Shown here in pieces: positions 28,116-36,133 of a stretch of DNA of 64,000 bases. Below the pieces are notes generated by a model, which did not search any database, was not told the origin of the DNA, and saw only the letters and a list, made by a program, of their open reading frames with translations. Positions within the stretch are counted from its first letter, which is position 1. The number at the start of each line of letters is the position of its first letter. The position numbers and the translations under genes were made by a program. The DNA is from Corynebacterium sp. 122RC1. Lineage in GTDB: Bacteria; Actinomycetota; Actinomycetes; Mycobacteriales; Mycobacteriaceae. Location: positions 104,005 to 168,004 of the forward strand of contig NZ_JANIKD010000005.1 of NCBI RefSeq assembly GCF_024580955.1, read 5' to 3'.

Positions 28116-28122
28116 TAGATTA
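28116..28122. promoter_or_regulatory. Overlapping divergent -10 elements (pknL and Rv2175c-like gene)
   Basis: The seven bases TAGATTA read as TAGATT on the plus strand, 7 bp before the GTG at 28129, and as TAATCT on the minus strand toward pknL. Both promoters therefore seem to share the same base pairs. Confidence 0.45.
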
Positions 28123-28128
28123 GGTGGC

Positions 28129-28497
28129 GTGAGTTCAAAGTTTCCACCGCATACTGTTTTGCCCGAAGGTGAGCCAACGCTGACCGTTGCCGATTACGCT
28201 GAGCGTTTGGGCGTGCCCGTAACACGCGTGTTTGATCAGCTCGGCGAGCACAAAATCCTTGCGGTGCTCGAAGACGGCGTCAAGAAGATTCCCGAGGCCT
28301 TCATTTCTGCCAAGTCCACCACCAACCGTTTTGTCCCCGGCGTGATCGCCTTGCTTTCCGACGGCGGTTACACCGACGCAGAGATCCTGCAGTACCTCTT
28401 CACTGAGGATGAAACCTTGCCGGGAAGGCCTATCGACGCGCTGCATGGCCACCTTGCAAGGGAAGTCATGCGGCGCGCCCAGGCGTCTGCTTTCTAA
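28129..28497 (+). CDS. Rv2175c-like DNA-binding protein (PknL substrate homologue)
   Basis: A 122-residue protein with a helix-turn-helix-like N-terminal half (TVADYAERLGVPVTRVFDQL) and a C-terminal domain ending in DALHGHLAREVMRRAQ. It resembles Rv2175c, a DNA-binding protein phosphorylated by PknL. The GTG at 28129 follows a -10 box with no ribosome binding site, indicating a leaderless mRNA; the in-frame ATG at 28108 would overlap that box. Its target genes are unknown. Confidence 0.85.
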   Translation: MSSKFPPHTVLPEGEPTLTVADYAERLGVPVTRVFDQLGEHKILAVLEDGVKKIPEAFISAKSTTNRFVPGVIALLSDGGYTDAEILQYLFTEDETLPGRPIDALHGHLAREVMRRAQASAF

Positions 28498-28514
28498 GTT
28501 TCCAAGCGGCGAGC

Positions 28515-29429
28515 TTAGAAGTCCTTCATCTTCTCCACCCACTCAGGGTTTGGCTCGGTGGGCTCACCCTTTTCGTTGTAAAGGTAGAAGCCCTTGCGGT
28601 CTGCCTTGCCAGAGAAGCCCTGTTCGATTGCCTCTTTGAGAAGATTGCCGAACTTAATTTGGGCGGGGTCCTCGGAGTTGATCGCAATGTGGGAGGCTAC
28701 GTTGAATCCCACGGTGTCGTAGGCAGTGAATGGGGCAACGCGGGAGCCTGTGGCAATGCGCCACGCCTTATCAATTTCCTCTGGGGTGCCAACGCCATTG
28801 ACGTAGAGTTCAGCACCCGCGAACAGCCAGGGGATGAGCAGCGAGTTGAGGATGTAGCCGGGGGTTTCCTTGTGCACATGCACGGGAACCATGCCGGTTT
28901 CCTCGGCGTAGCGGATAGCGTCCTGCACTGCCTCGGGGTCTGTGGCCTCGGTACCCATGATTTCCGCGGTGTTGCGCAGCCACACGTTGTTTGCGTAGTG
29001 GATGGCCAAGAACCGTTCGGGGGAGCCGCTTGCATCGGCGAAGTCGCTCGGGAGGAGGGAGGAGGTGTTGGTTGCCAACAGGGTGCGGCTATCTACCAAT
29101 TCGCCAACCTCCTGCCAGGTCTTGCGCTTGAGGTCGAGGTTTTCGGGGACGGCCTCGATGATGAGGTCGGTATCGCCGACCGCCTCCTTGAGGTCCGAGG
29201 TGGGGGTGATGCGCTCGACTGCGGCCTGGAAGGCTTCGTCACTGTAGTCGTCCAGGTCGCGGGCGTAGCCTTGGCGGATAAACTCCCAGCGGTCGGGGAG
29301 CTTTTCTAGGGCGGCGGGGAATGGGTCGTAGGCGATCACGTTCTTGCCGTGCCATGCCGCTTGCATCGCGATCTGGGAACCAAGAACGCCGCTGCCCAAA
29401 ACGGTGACGGTGGTAAATGTGCGTGCCAT
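28515..29429 (-). CDS. 3-hydroxyacyl-CoA dehydrogenase family protein
   Basis: NAD-dependent dehydrogenase, probably of 3-hydroxybutyryl-CoA or a related substrate. The Rossmann motif [12 protein letters not shown] is at about residues 10-21. The NTSSL loop is present, and the catalytic His lies in AIHYANNVW with the partner Glu in AEIMGTEA. The usual HFFNP around this His is replaced by HYANN, marking a divergent subfamily. AAGGAGC precedes the ATG. The length is 304 aa. It sits between the Rv2175c-like gene and mptA, where M. tuberculosis has no such gene. Confidence 0.85.
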   Translation of the reverse strand: MARTFTTVTVLGSGVLGSQIAMQAAWHGKNVIAYDPFPAALEKLPDRWEFIRQGYARDLDDYSDEAFQAAVERITPTSDLKEAVGDTDLIIEAVPENLDLKRKTWQEVGELVDSRTLLATNTSSLLPSDFADASGSPERFLAIHYANNVWLRNTAEIMGTEATDPEAVQDAIRYAEETGMVPVHVHKETPGYILNSLLIPWLFAGAELYVNGVGTPEEIDKAWRIATGSRVAPFTAYDTVGFNVASHIAINSEDPAQIKFGNLLKEAIEQGFSGKADRKGFYLYNEKGEPTEPNPEWVEKMKDF

Positions 29430-29459
29430 GATCGTGCTCCTTTGTAGGGTCTTAAGAGA

Positions 29460-29495
29460 TATCTGGTGGATATAACCTGTACGCTACTCCAGATA
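29460..29495. repeat. Inverted repeat upstream of the dehydrogenase gene
   Basis: TATCTGG, 22 bp, CCAGATA, located 31-66 bp before the ATG at 29429. It may be a regulator binding site; no known consensus was recognised. Confidence 0.45.
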
Positions 29496-29521
29496 GCACA
29501 ATCGCATAGGATTGTTTTCAC

Positions 29522-30997
29522 TCAGGCATGAATGTTTTGTTGATCTGACAACAAAACTTCCCGCTTTTCCTGCTGCACCGTAATGCACATCGCCGCGACG
29601 AAGCCCAAAAGTGCCCAGATGGTCATCCAGAATGGCTGGTAGAGCTGGTGATTGCCGCTGCCCGTAAACGCCATGCCGATCGCCACACTCAGAATGATGG
29701 CGATCTGCTGGACCCTCTTGCTTGGCGCGATGAGTCCGAGCAGCGGCAGGATGCTGGCGTAGTACCAGGGGAGGGTTACGGCGTTGAAGAAGAAGGCCAC
29801 CAGGTACGCAACCGTGGTGCCGCGCAGCGCCTGTACCTGGGAATTGCGGCCCCACCACCATGCCGCCACGCAGCCAAGGGTCATGAGTCCCATGGATGCC
29901 GTGCGGGTTACTTGCAGAACGCTGTTATAGGGGAACGGCTCAACAAACAGCGATCCCACCTGACTGACCAAACCCGCAAACAGGGATGGGAATGCCAGCG
30001 GATTGATCACCTTGGAATTGCCAGTGAGCGCCGCGATCCACCCCCAGGAAGCCCCAGAAGCATAGGTGATCAGGGCGAGCATCGCGATCGTGAGCGCAGC
30101 ACCACTGAGCGCATAGGCCATAAACCAACCGAACGTGCGTTGCTTGTGCCGCCGGACCGCAATCCACACCACAAATGGCAAGCTGAATGCGGCGGTAACC
30201 TTCAGAGCCATTGCTATTGCGATGACTGCCACGGCGGGGTAGAAGCGCCCACGCAACGCCCAGTACAAGCCGAGCATCACTAGCCCCACCATCATGGATT
30301 CATTGTGCATGCCGCCCACCAGGTGGAACACCATCACCGGGTTGGCAACGCCCAGCCAGAGCGCCCACACGGGGTCCATCCCGAGGTGCTTCGCAATTGC
30401 GGCCACACTCCAGGCAATCAAGGCAAAACCGCCCACGCTGAGCACCTTGAAGATCACCACACCAGCAGTGATGTTGTCCCCGGTGACGCTGGTGATGGCC
30501 TCGCCCAGCCACAGGTGCAGCGGCCCGTAGGGAGTGGTGGTATTGCGCCAGTCCTGGGAAACCTCGGTGAGCAGCGGCCCAGGGTTCACTGCGGGGCCTT
30601 GGGTGTAGGCGTCAAAGCCGTCGCGCAGCAAGGTGCCCTGCATGAGGTAGGAGTAGATGTCCCTGGACATGATAGGCCCCGCGAACACCAGCGGCACCAC
30701 CCACCACAGAAGCGCGCAGCGCATCTGATCCAATGAATAGCGCTGCACCTGCACCCCAAGTGCGATCCAGGCCAGCACAAACAGCAATGTGCCCAGCCAC
30801 AACGTGACGTTGGAAATGCCGGCTCCGTGGCCGAACTTCAAGAACTCCAGCCCCAGGAACTCCAGCACACCGCCGCTTTGGCGGATCGCACCGCCGCCAA
30901 AGGACCCCAAAGCAATGAGCGCTGAGGCCACCACGCCCAACTTCACCGGGTCAATCGCCGCAAACAAGCTGCGCACCCGCACTATCAATCTGTCCAT
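29522..30997 (-). CDS. mptA: Alpha-(1->6)-mannosyltransferase MptA
   Basis: GT-C membrane enzyme using polyprenyl-phosphate mannose to extend the alpha-1,6 lipomannan backbone. The 491-residue protein has about 12-13 hydrophobic helices and a first outer loop with MSRDIYSYLMQG, holding the acidic residue expected for catalysis. It corresponds to Rv2174 and C. glutamicum MptA by sequence and position. The ATG lies one base after the idsA stop codon, so the two genes form an operon linking polyprenyl supply and mannan synthesis. Confidence 0.92.
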   Translation of the reverse strand: MDRLIVRVRSLFAAIDPVKLGVVASALIALGSFGGGAIRQSGGVLEFLGLEFLKFGHGAGISNVTLWLGTLLFVLAWIALGVQVQRYSLDQMRCALLWWVVPLVFAGPIMSRDIYSYLMQGTLLRDGFDAYTQGPAVNPGPLLTEVSQDWRNTTTPYGPLHLWLGEAITSVTGDNITAGVVIFKVLSVGGFALIAWSVAAIAKHLGMDPVWALWLGVANPVMVFHLVGGMHNESMMVGLVMLGLYWALRGRFYPAVAVIAIAMALKVTAAFSLPFVVWIAVRRHKQRTFGWFMAYALSGAALTIAMLALITYASGASWGWIAALTGNSKVINPLAFPSLFAGLVSQVGSLFVEPFPYNSVLQVTRTASMGLMTLGCVAAWWWGRNSQVQALRGTTVAYLVAFFFNAVTLPWYYASILPLLGLIAPSKRVQQIAIILSVAIGMAFTGSGNHQLYQPFWMTIWALLGFVAAMCITVQQEKREVLLSDQQNIHA

Positions 30998-30998
30998 G

Positions 30999-32114
30999 CT
31001 ATGCCTGCCGCTTCGTCATCCGCTGCGCCAAGTCACGCAACACCTCGCGCACAGCGGCGGGGATCGATGCCTGATCAAGACGGTGAAGGCCGCGTTCCAC
31101 CAAGGCGTCAATCTGCTTCTCGACGTGCCCCGGCGCCCCAGTGTCCCAGATGAGCTGGGCAAGTGCGGTGATCTCCTCGGGGGTGCTTACCGATCCCACA
31201 CCCGTGCGGATCTGGGCTGCGAGCTCGGGATCTTCCTGTGCCGCCGTTTGCACGGCCTGCGCCACCAATACGGTGCGCTTGCCTTCGCGAAGGTCGTCGC
31301 CGGCGGGCTTGCCGGTAATTTCCGGGTCTCCAAATACACCGAGCAGGTCATCGCGCAGTTGGAAGGCAATGCCGATATCCTCGCCAAAACCACGCAAAGC
31401 GGCAATCGTGGTTTCTTCGGCCCCGGCAATCGCGGCGCCAATATGCAACGGGCGCTCGATGGTGTAGGCGGCGGTCTTAAAGCGGTTCACCACGGCCGCC
31501 TTTTGGGGGTCGTCGCTCCCGGCGGCCTCCAAACTAATGTCCAAGAGTTGCCCCCCAATTACCTCGGTGCGCATCGCCCGCCACGCCGGCAAGCAGCGGC
31601 GGAGAGCATCGGGGCTCAGTCCCGCGGTGAGGAACATGTCATCTGCCCAGGAAAGCGCGAGGTCACCCACCAGAATCGCCACGGAAACGCCGTAATGGGC
31701 GGAGTTTCCCCGCCAACCCCGCTGCTCGTGGAACGCCTGCGCGCTGCGATGCACCGTGGGCTTCCCGCGCCGGGTGTGGGAGGAATCAATGATGTCGTCA
31801 TGGATGAGCGCGCAAGCCTGAATCAACTCCAGTGCGGAAATCGCGCGCAGCACGGCGTCCTCATCCTCAACTGCCGCTGCTTCCAGAGAAGCCAACCCCG
31901 CCTGGTAACCCAACCACGCGCACATTGGACGCACCCGCTTGCCGCCGTCCAGCACAAAACGTTCCAGCAACCCCGCGGCCTCCTCAACCTCAGCACCAAG
32001 CTTGGCAACCTCAGGACGGCGCTGTGCAAACATTGCCTCTAAGTGTCCCTGCACGCGCTGGATCGGGAAGTCACTGCGGGCCTTGGCCGCGTCGGAAGGA
32101 GCTGGGTTGGGCAC
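30999..32114 (-). CDS. idsA: Polyprenyl diphosphate synthase (geranylgeranyl-type)
   Basis: Trans-prenyltransferase that chains isopentenyl diphosphate units. The two aspartate-rich motifs are DDIID (about residue 106) and DDLLGVFGD (about 245), and GGKRVRP is the substrate-binding segment near residue 57. The length is 371 aa. The start is a GTG at 32114 with AAAGGAC upstream. It is the counterpart of Rv2173 and C. glutamicum IdsA, and is followed directly by mptA. Confidence 0.92.
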   Translation of the reverse strand: MPNPAPSDAAKARSDFPIQRVQGHLEAMFAQRRPEVAKLGAEVEEAAGLLERFVLDGGKRVRPMCAWLGYQAGLASLEAAAVEDEDAVLRAISALELIQACALIHDDIIDSSHTRRGKPTVHRSAQAFHEQRGWRGNSAHYGVSVAILVGDLALSWADDMFLTAGLSPDALRRCLPAWRAMRTEVIGGQLLDISLEAAGSDDPQKAAVVNRFKTAAYTIERPLHIGAAIAGAEETTIAALRGFGEDIGIAFQLRDDLLGVFGDPEITGKPAGDDLREGKRTVLVAQAVQTAAQEDPELAAQIRTGVGSVSTPEEITALAQLIWDTGAPGHVEKQIDALVERGLHRLDQASIPAAVREVLRDLAQRMTKRQA

Positions 32115-32283
32115 TGTAGTCCTTTCAAGAGTCCCGCGAAGGGCTTTCCTAACCCTTCCTATCCTTAGCAGTCTAGCGGTTGGGCTGCGCGACTCGACTT
32201 TGCACGGGAGAACACCGCTGGCGTGCGGAAAAATTTATTCACCTCGAGGGGGCGCTGACTGAGGTATCCGTGCGCGTGCCCAC

Positions 32284-32289
32284 TACACT
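32284..32289 (+). promoter_or_regulatory. -10 element TACACT of metF, leaderless
   Basis: TACACT ends 8 bp before the ATG at 32298 and there is no ribosome binding site, so transcription probably starts at the ATG. Confidence 0.5.
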
Positions 32290-32297
32290 CATTGGGC

Positions 32298-33290
32298 ATG
32301 CAGGAACACGCGGAACACAAGCCACGAGCGGCATACCAGCGCGCCATCACGGATGTTATTGCCTCGCCAAGCCCAGGCAGGATCCCTTTTTCCGTGGAGT
32401 TTATGCCCCCACGTGACGACGCCGCCGAGCAACGCCTCTGGAAGGCAGCCGAGGCATTCCACGACCTCGGTGCCGCGTTCGTGTCTGTCACCTACGGCGC
32501 CGGTGGCTCCAGCCGGGAACGCACCATGCGCATCGCGCAGCGCTTGGCGCAGTACCCGCTCACCACATTGGTGCACCTCACCCTGGTGAACCACACCCGC
32601 GAGGAGCTGCTGGAGATTTTGCGCGGCTATGCGTCGGCGGGCCTATCCAACCTGCTCGCCCTGCGCGGTGACCCACCAGGGGGCGACCCCCTGGGGCCGT
32701 GGACCCCAACCGAAGGCGGTTTAGACTACGCCGCGGAACTCATCGAGCTCGTCCGGGCAACGCAGGAAACGGAGCACTTTGAGGTGGGCATCGCGGCCTT
32801 CCCGGAAGGGCATTTCCGCGCGCCTTCGCTGGAGGCGGATACCGAGTTCACACTGGCAAAACTGCGCGCCGGGGCGGAGTTTTCTATCACACAGATGTTT
32901 TTTGATGTGGACTACTACCTGCGCTTGCGTGACCGACTCGCCGCCGCTGACCCCGAGCACGGTGCCAAGCCCATCATTCCGGGGCTCATGCCGATCACCA
33001 GCTTGCGGTCTGTGCGCAGGCAAATCGAGCTTTCTGGGGCAACGCTCGGCAAGAAGCTCGAGGAACGCCTCTACGCCGCGGCTGCTGGTGACGAAGAAGC
33101 GAACGCGCAGGAGATTCGCAAGGTTGGCATTGAGGTGTCCACTCTCATGGCCGAGCGCCTCATCGCCGAGGGCGTGCCTGACATTCACTTCATGACCATG
33201 AACAACGCCCGCGCCACCCAAGAAGTGCTCCACAACCTGGGGATGGCACCCGCCTGGGGCACTGCTTACGGCCACGACGCCGTCCGCTAA
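32298..33290 (+). CDS. metF: 5,10-Methylenetetrahydrofolate reductase
   Basis: FAD enzyme that makes 5-methyl-tetrahydrofolate for methionine synthesis. The 330-residue TIM-barrel protein has the catalytic Glu in FSVEFMPP, the FAD segment FVSVTYGAGGSS, and LALRGDPPGGD. The C-terminal SITQMFFDVDYY fits the MetF family. It is divergent from idsA (183-bp gap), with the -10 box near the ATG. The 3' end overlaps the stop codon of the convergent GNAT gene. Confidence 0.93.
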   Translation: MQEHAEHKPRAAYQRAITDVIASPSPGRIPFSVEFMPPRDDAAEQRLWKAAEAFHDLGAAFVSVTYGAGGSSRERTMRIAQRLAQYPLTTLVHLTLVNHTREELLEILRGYASAGLSNLLALRGDPPGGDPLGPWTPTEGGLDYAAELIELVRATQETEHFEVGIAAFPEGHFRAPSLEADTEFTLAKLRAGAEFSITQMFFDVDYYLRLRDRLAAADPEHGAKPIIPGLMPITSLRSVRRQIELSGATLGKKLEERLYAAAAGDEEANAQEIRKVGIEVSTLMAERLIAEGVPDIHFMTMNNARATQEVLHNLGMAPAWGTAYGHDAVR

Positions 33291-33868
33291 ACCACTTTCC
33301 CCAACACCGCAAAGGGCCGCGCATCGCCGGTGAACAGGAAATTGCGAAGCACATCCTGATAGCCAAAGCTGCGGTACAGGTGAAACGCCCGGTTGTTTTC
33401 CGCTGGTACTTCCGGGGTGGAAAGGAGGATTGCCGACGCGCCCTGGCGCTGCTCTACTGCAGAAAGCAGGGCGCGGCCAAGGCCCAAGCCCTGAAATGCG
33501 GGGCTCACATGGATTTCTGCCAATTGCAGGTAGTTGTCCAAGATCCGCTGAGCGGGCGAATCTGGTGTGAAGCGTTCACGCCCATATTGCTCGCGGATGC
33601 CCCGCCGTAGTTGCTGATCCCACCAGTGTTCGCGCCTGCCCAAAAACCCGTAGGCGATGCCGGCGGGCTGGGAGTCCACCAAGGCACAAAAGCCCACAAA
33701 ACCCTGTTCGAGCACCGCCCGGCGCCAGCTTTCAATGGCATTGCGCTTGAAGCTTTCCTGGTAGCCCATCGCTTCCACGTAGATGTCCACAAACGTGGGG
33801 ACATGCGTGGAGAACTCCACGCGGCTTAATGCCACAATGGTGAATTCTTTGGAGCTGGTGCACGTCAC
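33287..33868 (-). CDS. GNAT-family N-acetyltransferase
   Basis: A 193-residue GNAT fold protein. The acetyl-CoA loop is HVSPAFQGLGLGRALL (about residues 118-133), which contains the Q-x-x-G-x-G/A pattern. The substrate is unknown. By position it matches Rv2170, a lysine acetyltransferase described in mycobacteria, but I cannot claim the same activity. Its GTG start lies about 78 bp from the HEPN gene promoter on the other strand. Confidence 0.82.
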   Translation of the reverse strand: MTCTSSKEFTIVALSRVEFSTHVPTFVDIYVEAMGYQESFKRNAIESWRRAVLEQGFVGFCALVDSQPAGIAYGFLGRREHWWDQQLRRGIREQYGRERFTPDSPAQRILDNYLQLAEIHVSPAFQGLGLGRALLSAVEQRQGASAILLSTPEVPAENNRAFHLYRSFGYQDVLRNFLFTGDARPFAVLGKVV

Positions 33869-33946
33869 GCTCTCAATGGAACCACTTTTTCATCAATCAC
33901 ACATGCGTATTGCCCGTTTGGGAATCCGTTGAGTTCGAAAAGACTG

Positions 33947-33975
33947 TTCCAAATTTCGAACAGATGTACTAAGAT
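33947..33975 (+). promoter_or_regulatory. Promoter of the HEPN gene with TTCGAA motifs
   Basis: TTCCAA (33947-33952), a 17-bp spacer, TAAGAT (33970-33975). The spacer contains TCGAACAGATGTACTA, similar to a LexA/SOS box (TCGAAC-N4-GTTCGA), with the right half degenerate. A second TTCGAA lies at 33934-33939, 21 bp upstream, and a third, inside the palindrome TGTTCGAACA, at 34051-34060. Confidence 0.5.
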
Positions 33976-34093
33976 GGTGGGTAGTTGAGAGGTTGTGTGT
34001 CAGGGGCTGTGCATAGAGTCAAAGCCCATACGGATTCACCAAATGGATCCTGTTCGAACAAATTGCAGAAATCTTGAAAGGAGTGACCCCCAA

Positions 34094-34525
34094 ATGTCTA
34101 CAATCGTCTCCGCAACAACTAGTGCCATGCGTGGCGGAAATGGTGCAAGTAAGAAGCAGCGGCTTGTGATCAATGCTGAGTATTTGCTCGCGGAATCCTC
34201 CAAGAGCTTGCAGGCGGGGGACCAGGTCTGCGCCTTTGACTACGCCTATCAAGCCTCACTGCGCCTCGCCGGAGCGAGGATTGCGGAATCCCCGGTGGCC
34301 AAGCGAGTGCGTAAGCCTTCGGGTGCCTGGGATCAGCTCCGCATGGTGGATGCCCAAGCTGCCCAGTGGGCGGACGTATTTCAGCCGTATTCCCAAACCC
34401 ACCGGCGCATGATTTCTGGGCTGAGCCACACTATGACGGCCGAGCGAATTTTGGCCTTCCAGTACAAAGTTTGGGAGTTCCACGCTGAACTCACGGGAAT
34501 GCAGGAAGGTCCGGTTGCCGCCTAG
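34094..34525 (+). CDS. SAV_6107-like HEPN-domain protein
   Basis: A 143-residue, mainly helical protein. After an unstructured N-terminus, residues about 22-132 form a HEPN-like bundle with the motif R105-x6-H112 (RMISGLSH), which fits the R-x4-6-H motif of HEPN ribonucleases. AAAGGAG lies 12 bp before the ATG at 34094. No MNT-type nucleotidyltransferase, the usual HEPN partner, is nearby. The family is conserved next to the dcw cluster of corynebacteria and is not characterised. Confidence 0.78.
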   Translation: MSTIVSATTSAMRGGNGASKKQRLVINAEYLLAESSKSLQAGDQVCAFDYAYQASLRLAGARIAESPVAKRVRKPSGAWDQLRMVDAQAAQWADVFQPYSQTHRRMISGLSHTMTAERILAFQYKVWEFHAELTGMQEGPVAA

Positions 34526-34657
34526 GTGGCAGGTGGTTTGTGCTGTGGTTTCACCAATTTTCGCCACCATGGGAACTTTCCTATTAGTGTGGGGGTTATT
34601 AGGAGTGAATGGCACCCAAAAACTTGGGGGAGTACACAGCACAACAGGAGGTCCAAG

Positions 34658-35077
34658 GTGGCACTTTCAGAGCAAGAGCGCCGCGCGCTGCAAGAAATCG
34701 AGCGCTCCCTGCTTGCCGATGACCCAAAGTTCGGTGCAAGCGTCAAAGCGGCAGAGGGTACCGGGGGAAGCGGTGCCCTCACCCTACGGGGCGTAGCGGT
34801 TGTCGTCATCGGTCTGGTGATGCTCGTGGCTGGCGTCGCGTTGGCGCAACAATCCCTGGCCTTCATCGGCATTAGCATCGCCGGGTTCTTGGTGATGCTG
34901 GCCGGCGGCATTTGGATGCTCAAGTCCGGTGGGGGTGCCTCGGGTGCCGCGGCGAATGGCCAGGGGGCGTCCCTGTACCCGGCAGGCGGAGGCGCTCGAG
35001 GCTCGCAAACGAAGCAGTCCTCAAACGGCTTCAGCTCCCGTATGGAGGAAAACTTCAGAAAGCGCTTTGAGGAGTAA
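34658..35077 (+). CDS. DUF3040 membrane protein
   Basis: A 139-residue protein with the DUF3040 N-terminus MALSEQERRALQEIERSL, two adjacent hydrophobic helices (about 42-62 and 65-87) and a hydrophilic C-terminal tail. The start is a GTG at 34658 with a full AGGAGGT site. It is the homologue of Rv2169c by sequence and place. Its function is unknown; the location before mraZ suggests an envelope role. A strong terminator follows. Confidence 0.87.
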   Translation: MALSEQERRALQEIERSLLADDPKFGASVKAAEGTGGSGALTLRGVAVVVIGLVMLVAGVALAQQSLAFIGISIAGFLVMLAGGIWMLKSGGGASGAAANGQGASLYPAGGGARGSQTKQSSNGFSSRMEENFRKRFEE

Positions 35078-35110
35078 CGAGCGCAGGAGCGCAGGAACGC
35101 ATCATCGAAA

Positions 35111-35137
35111 GGCAGGCGGAAACGCCTGCCTTTTCTT
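35111..35137 (+). terminator. Terminator after the DUF3040 gene
   Basis: GGCAGGCG-GAAA-CGCCTGCC followed by TTTTCTT. Confidence 0.93.
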
Positions 35138-35152
35138 ATGCCCAAACGATGC

Positions 35153-35190
35153 CCCCACTTTGCCCCACATTCCCCACTTTGCCCCACCCA
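35153..35190 (-). promoter_or_regulatory. Second MraZ-type TGGGG cluster, opposite orientation
   Basis: Reading the minus strand, TGGG(T)GGGG and three more TGGGG units follow at 9-10-bp steps, two of them as the decamer TGGGGCAAAG. The same decamer opens the MraZ box at 35388 on the plus strand. Confidence 0.6.
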
Positions 35191-35356
35191 GTGTTTCCCT
35201 TCCTGTCCATGGGATGAACCACTGGGATTGCTGGAGTGTAGTGTGGCTCATGTTCCAGGCGTTTCAGTTCGGCGCACAGTCCGCGGTGTATAAGCTGCCC
35301 CACTGGCAGAGAACTCACAGAACTGCAGGCAAAGCTAAGAAAAAACTGCAAAAATC

Positions 35357-35384
35357 TTTTGAGAAATCCGGTGCCGCCTATTGT
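35357..35384 (+). promoter_or_regulatory. Putative mraZ promoter
   Basis: TTTTGA (35357-35362), a 16-bp spacer, TATTGT (35379-35384). The start site would fall about 35391, inside the MraZ box. The 465-bp gap from 35078 holds a terminator, two TGGGG clusters, this promoter and a leader of about 150 bases. Confidence 0.4.
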
Positions 35385-35387
35385 AGG

Positions 35388-35421
35388 TGGGGCAAAGTGG
35401 GGTATTGTGGGTCGCAGTGAC
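35388..35421 (+). promoter_or_regulatory. MraZ box (TGGGG direct repeats)
   Basis: TGGGG at 35388 and 35398 and TGGG at 35408 are exactly 10 bp apart, with a weak fourth unit TGAC at 35418. Tandem TGGGN separated by 5 bp is the known MraZ operator, so autoregulation of the dcw operon is likely. Confidence 0.8.
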
Positions 35422-35542
35422 GGCGCTGCTCCATGCAAAGGGGGTCTGTGCGGTTACTGCAGGAACATCCAAAATCTGGAAAAACACTTCAGTCCTCTGT
35501 GCACGGGTTCTGCGGTTGTCATGAAAAGGAGGTGCATGTGCC

Positions 35543-35974
35543 ATGTTTTTGGGCACCTACACCCCCAAACTTGATGACAAAGGCAGACTCACCCTTCCCG
35601 CGAAGTTTCGCGATGACCTCGCGGGGGGACTCATGGTGACAAAGGGGCAGGACCACTCCCTGGCCGTGTATCCGCGTGAAGAGTTCACCGCGCGTGCACG
35701 GAAAGCGGCGGCGGTTTCTCGCACCAACCCTGAGGCACGTGCCTTCATCCGCAACCTGGCTGCCAGCGCGGATGAGCAACGCCCGGATAGTCAGGGGCGC
35801 ATCACGCTTTCTGCGGCGCACCGTGAGTATGCGGGCTTGACCAAGGAGTGCGTGGTGATTGGTTCAGTGGATTTTCTCGAAATCTGGGATGCCCAAGCCT
35901 GGGAGCGCTACCAGTCTGAGACGGAGGCCTCGTTCTCCACCGCAGACGGTGAGTTCCTTGGAGACCTGCTCTAA
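35543..35974 (+). CDS. mraZ: Transcriptional regulator MraZ
   Basis: Ring-forming AbrB-like DNA-binding protein that represses its own dcw operon. The 143-residue protein has the two AbrB half-domains with the [12 protein letters not shown] and DSQGRITLS motifs. AAAGGAGGT lies 13 bp upstream; the ATG at 35543 is chosen because MFLGTY is the invariant family N-terminus, whereas the nearer ATG is out of frame. It is the first gene of the division cluster, with its operator upstream. Confidence 0.96.
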   Translation: MFLGTYTPKLDDKGRLTLPAKFRDDLAGGLMVTKGQDHSLAVYPREEFTARARKAAAVSRTNPEARAFIRNLAASADEQRPDSQGRITLSAAHREYAGLTKECVVIGSVDFLEIWDAQAWERYQSETEASFSTADGEFLGDLL

Positions 35975-36133
35975 AACACAACTGCATTCAAAGCTGGTGT
36001 TCGTAAGGACTCTGCTCGAAGCCTTGCGTTCTGGTGTACTTCCCCGACATCAGAAAGCGCTTCGGGTAGGGCTCTATGCACACCAGCCTCCCACCACACC
36101 GAGCGCACTCACATGAAAGGGGGGACGGCGCGC

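Noticed and set aside
32115..32297. McbR site at metF
   Set aside because: A single AGTCTAG near 32170 has no second half at the right distance; not called.
35153..35421. CRISPR-like direct repeats
   Set aside because: Units are 10 bp with no spacers and fit MraZ operators.
36113..36133. Upstream ATG for rsmH
   Set aside because: It would place the AAAGGGGGG site inside the gene; the ATG at 36134 is better spaced.
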